Part shown: piece by piece, positions 59,847 through 64,000 of the stretch
Position numbering within the stretch: position 1 is the stretch's first letter
Layout of the letters: each line of letters begins with the position of its first letter
Assembly: GCF_014268785.2 (NCBI RefSeq)
Contig: NZ_JABWRD020000003.1
Span: 1 to 64,000 of the forward strand
Source of the DNA: Pseudomonas shirazensis
GTDB taxonomy: Bacteria; Pseudomonadota; Gammaproteobacteria; Pseudomonadales; Pseudomonadaceae
Direction: 5' to 3'
Length of the DNA stretch: 64,000 nt
Position numbers and translations under genes: made by a program
Notes under the pieces: generated by a model
What the model saw: the letters and a program-made list of their open reading frames with translations, nothing else
Told to the model about the DNA's origin: nothing
Databases searched by the model: none

Positions 59847-60812
59847 ATGTCGGCCAAGAAGAAGCCAGTAAGTACGCCGTTGCACCTGCTCCAGCAACTT
59901 TCCGGTAGCCTGCTCGAACATCTGGAAGATGCCTGCTCGCAAGCGCTGGCGGATGCAGAGAAACTGTTGGCAAAGTTGGAAAAACAACGTGGCAAGGCGC
60001 AGGAAAAACTGCACGGTTCGCGGCTGAAACTGCAAGACGCTGCCCAGGCTGGCAAAGCCAAGGCGCAAAACAAGGCGCACAAGGCTGCCAGCGAACTTGA
60101 AGAAGTGCTCGACTCGCTCAAAGAACGTCAATCGCAGACCCGCATCTACATCCAGCAGCTAAAGCGCGATGCGCAGCAGAGCCTGAAAATCGCTCAAGGC
60201 GTAGGCAAGGTCCGTGAAGCAGCCGCCAAGGCCCTCGAGCAACGCACTGTTGCCGAACCTGCTGCCAGCAAGGCGCCAGCCAAGGCAGCCGGCAAGACCA
60301 CTGCCAGCAAAGCTCCAGCCAAAGTCGCTGCGGTCAAACCCGCCGCCAAGCCAGCTGCTGCCAAAGCGCCTGTTAAAGCTGTTGCCAAACCGGCTGCCAG
60401 CAAGGCACCAGCCAAGGCCGCTGCAGCCAAGCCTGCCGTTGCCAAAGTAGCTGCCAAGCCCGCTGCCAGCAAAGCCGCAGCCAGGACTGCCGCTGCCAAA
60501 CCTGCGGCTGCCAAAGCGCCAGCCAAACCTGCCGCTGCCAAACCCGTTGCTGCCAAGGCTGCAGCCAAACCTGCTGCTGCCAAGCCTGCAGCCAGCAAGG
60601 CGCCAGCTAAAGCCTCTGCAGCCAAACCCGCCGTTGCCAAAGCACCGGCCAAGGCCGCAGCAACCAAGCCAGCTGCCGCCAAGCCAACCGCTGCCAAAAA
60701 AGACGACGCCAAAGCCAGCACCGCAGCAACCAGCACCAACTCGGCAGCACCAGCGGCAACGCCTGCTGTAGCGGCCAACACCCCAGCTCAGTCGCCGTCT
60801 TCGGCGTCCTGA
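59847..60812 (+). CDS. algP: AlgP, histone H1-like DNA-binding protein with Lys-Pro-Ala repeats
   Basis: A 321-residue very basic protein. The N-terminal third is helical (LHLLQQLSGSLLEHLEDACS, coiled coil to about 125); from about 135 on, it is made of repeats such as AAKPAAAKAPAK, like the tail of eukaryotic histone H1. In P. aeruginosa AlgP (AlgR3) promotes alginate transcription. Strong AGGAGGT site. The repeat DNA is low in complexity and may vary in length between strains. Its last 25 bp overlap the convergent TIGR02444 gene. Confidence 0.93.
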   Translation: MSAKKKPVSTPLHLLQQLSGSLLEHLEDACSQALADAEKLLAKLEKQRGKAQEKLHGSRLKLQDAAQAGKAKAQNKAHKAASELEEVLDSLKERQSQTRIYIQQLKRDAQQSLKIAQGVGKVREAAAKALEQRTVAEPAASKAPAKAAGKTTASKAPAKVAAVKPAAKPAAAKAPVKAVAKPAASKAPAKAAAAKPAVAKVAAKPAASKAAARTAAAKPAAAKAPAKPAAAKPVAAKAAAKPAAAKPAASKAPAKASAAKPAVAKAPAKAAATKPAAAKPTAAKKDDAKASTAATSTNSAAPAATPAVAANTPAQSPSSAS

Positions 60813-61270
60813 AGGGCTGACGCTGCGGCGCGCAATTGATCCAGCGCGCCGTGGTCGCGGCACAGGTCCGGCGCCAGCCGGACCAGCCAATCGTCCGCGG
60901 TCTCGTCCGAGCCTGCGGGCCATTGCTGCGAGCAAGCCTGCAAACGCTCGAGCAAGGTTCTTTCAGCTTGTAGTTCCAGGCCCTTCAACTGCTCCCGCAA
61001 CAGTGCCAGCGCGGCATCGCCCTGCGCTGCCATACGCCATTGCTGACGCAGCGTGCGCAGTGCTTGGACTACCTCGATTCGCCACGGCTCAGCTAAGGCC
61101 AGTAGGGCGCACACGCGCTCATCGCTGACGCGTGCCCGGCGCGCTTGCAGCCAGCTTGCGCAGAGCAGCAGGCACACGTCGGCGCCGTCCTCCTGCAGTT
61201 GCAGGCAAGCCGCTTCAACCCCGGGCCGGGCGTACAGGGCCAAGGCGTAATTCCACAGGTCGGTGTGCAT
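60788..61270 (-). CDS. TIGR02444 family protein
   Basis: A 160-residue helical protein (HTDLWNYALALYARPGVEAA, then DVCLLLCASWLQARR), typical of TIGR02444. Convergent with algP, overlapping its 3' end by 25 bp, and divergent from the ABC-F gene, with 50 bp between starts. Function is unknown. Confidence 0.85.
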   Translation of the reverse strand: MHTDLWNYALALYARPGVEAACLQLQEDGADVCLLLCASWLQARRARVSDERVCALLALAEPWRIEVVQALRTLRQQWRMAAQGDAALALLREQLKGLELQAERTLLERLQACSQQWPAGSDETADDWLVRLAPDLCRDHGALDQLRAAASALQDAEDGD

Positions 61271-61320
61271 GGTTCCACTCGCGCTAGCGGCCGAGGAAGC
61301 TGGTAGACTCCGCGACCATC

Positions 61321-63230
<1,910 letters not shown>

Positions 63231-63231
<1 letters not shown>

Positions 63232-63818
63232 TGGAAGACCTGCACGGCCTGCTGCCGGGGCAATGGATGGACTCGCTGTGGCTGGGCGCGCAGATTCTGT
63301 TGATCCTCACCGCGGCGTTCATCCTGCAGCGCTTTGTCGGCCGTTGCCTGAGCCGGCTGGGCGAACGCTATCCACTGCCACCAGAATTGCTGGTACCGGT
63401 ACGTGGCGGCCTGCGCTGGCTGATCATGGGCAGTGCTCTGCTGTTTGTGCTGGAGCGTCTTGGCGTCTCGGCCACCGTGCTCTGGACCGCGCTGTCAGGC
63501 TTTGTCGCCGTAGCAGCGGTGGCGTTCTTCGCCATGTGGAGCGTGTTGTCCAACCTGCTCTGCGCCGTGCTGATCTTTACTGTCGGGCCGTTTCGTATCG
63601 GTGACGTCGTCGAGCTGGTGGAAACCCTCGACAAGCCGGGCGTGAAGGGCCGGGTAATTGCGATCAACCTGCTGTTCACCACCCTGATGGAAATGCCCGA
63701 TGCCGGCGGCGCGCTGGTGCAGGTGCCGAATAGCCAGTTCTTCCAGAAGTGCGTACGGCGCTGGCGTGGCACCGAGGTGCCGGGTGTAGCCAAGGATGTC
63801 GCTGTCCAGGCTGACTGA
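63231..63818 (+). CDS. Small MscS-family mechanosensitive channel protein
   Basis: A 195-residue membrane protein with three helices (about 17-34, 60-77, 82-118) and the MscS beta domain (GPFRIGDVVELVETLDKPGV, then VQVPNSQFFQKCVRRW). It stops where larger MscS proteins continue into an alpha/beta domain, so it is a minimal form; I see no frameshift. Coupled to the ABC-F gene by a one-base overlap. Confidence 0.85.
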
Positions 63819-63885
63819 TGTTAGCCGCACCTGCTGCAATCACACAAAAAACCGCTGGTGATTTCGCCGCCAACCTCTTAGCTTA

Positions 63886-63899
63886 ATGTTTTGCAACAT
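63886..63899. promoter_or_regulatory. Inverted repeat upstream of the LysE-family gene
   Basis: ATGTT-TTGC-AACAT is a perfect 5-bp inverted repeat, 20 bp before the ATG at 63919, within an AT-rich patch. It could be an operator; no family is recognised. Confidence 0.3.
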
Positions 63900-63918
63900 A
63901 TCCGCTATGAGGTGCTAC

Positions 63919-64000
63919 ATGTCGATGGAAACGTGGTTGGCGTTCTTTGCCGCGTGCTGGGTGATCAGCCTGTCGCCGGGGGCGGGGGCGATTGCCTCGA
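63919..64000 (+). CDS. LysE/RhtB-family exporter, 5' end only
   Basis: The first 27 codons read MSMETWLAFFAACWVISLSP then GAGAIAS, the start of a LysE-family amino-acid exporter, with the SPGAGA motif of helix 1. GAGG lies upstream of the ATG. The gene is cut by the window edge. Confidence 0.8.
   Translation, partial: MSMETWLAFFAACWVISLSPGAGAIAS

Noticed and set aside
60159..60935. Gly/Ser-rich and Ala-rich minus-strand frames opposite algP
   Set aside because: They arise from the low-complexity KPAA repeat read backwards.

Overview
The window looks like a chromosome segment of a fluorescent Pseudomonas, most likely of the P. putida group. The grounds are high-GC coding sequence, the end of an rRNA operon (5S), and blocks of genes in orders I recognise from Pseudomonas: sigma factor / FecR / ferrioxamine-type receptor beside lapG-lapD-lapC-lapB-lapA, glnK-amtB-sutA, lptM-lysA-dapF-yigA-xerC-yigB beside cyaY and cyaA, and argH-algR-hemCDXY-dsbB-rsd(algQ)-fkbP-algP. 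No phage, integrase other than housekeeping XerC, transposase, tRNA or CRISPR array was seen. All comparisons with other genomes are from memory.

Layout. 1-340: 23S-5S spacer, 5S rRNA and its terminator. 357-4450 (minus strand): a cell-surface-signalling iron uptake unit (ECF sigma factor, FecR-type anti-sigma regulator, TonB-dependent receptor) with a good Fur box upstream of the sigma gene. 4487-5218: a GntR/FCD repressor gene with a palindrome identical to the VanR operator as I remember it. 5445-28877: the large-adhesin biofilm locus. LapG (periplasmic protease) and LapD (c-di-GMP receptor) are on the plus strand, LapB and LapC (type I secretion ATPase and membrane-fusion protein) on the minus strand, and then the giant adhesin LapA (5194 codons) on the plus strand. 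LapA carries 38 tandem units of exactly 105 codons, a vWA domain and RTX motifs. Two paralogous small proteins of unknown function bracket the secretion and adhesin genes, each at the 3' end of one of the two divergent transcription units.

28939-35660: a WYL-type regulator, a Sel1-repeat protein and a tightly overlapping five-gene efflux operon (MarR regulator, FUSC exporter, DUF1656, HlyD-type fusion protein, outer-membrane factor) with a clear inverted-repeat operator over its promoter. 35682-40489: comM, ubiK, then glnK-amtB with an NtrC site and a sigma-54 promoter, then sutA. 40501-49296: yigB, xerC, yigA(DUF484), dapF, lysA and lptM on minus; cyaY, a DUF1289 gene and rnk on plus; class I adenylate cyclase cyaA on minus. 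49448-52305: two small conserved genes, a glutathione S-transferase and argH. 52619-58311: algR (without a neighbouring algZ/fimS kinase gene), the haem-precursor genes hemC, hemD, hemX and hemY, and dsbB. 58540-64000: rsd/algQ, an FKBP-type isomerase, histone-like algP, a TIGR02444 gene, an ABC-F ATPase, a small MscS-type channel and the first 27 codons of a LysE-family exporter cut by the window edge.

The core theme is envelope and surface physiology. Low c-di-GMP frees LapG from LapD, LapG then cuts LapA near its N terminus, and the cell detaches. The most interesting unexplained items are the paired small proteins around the lap genes, the exact-length and internally duplicated LapA repeat array, the loss of the Gly-Thr self-cleavage pair in the FecR-type regulator, and the VanR-like operator next to lapG.
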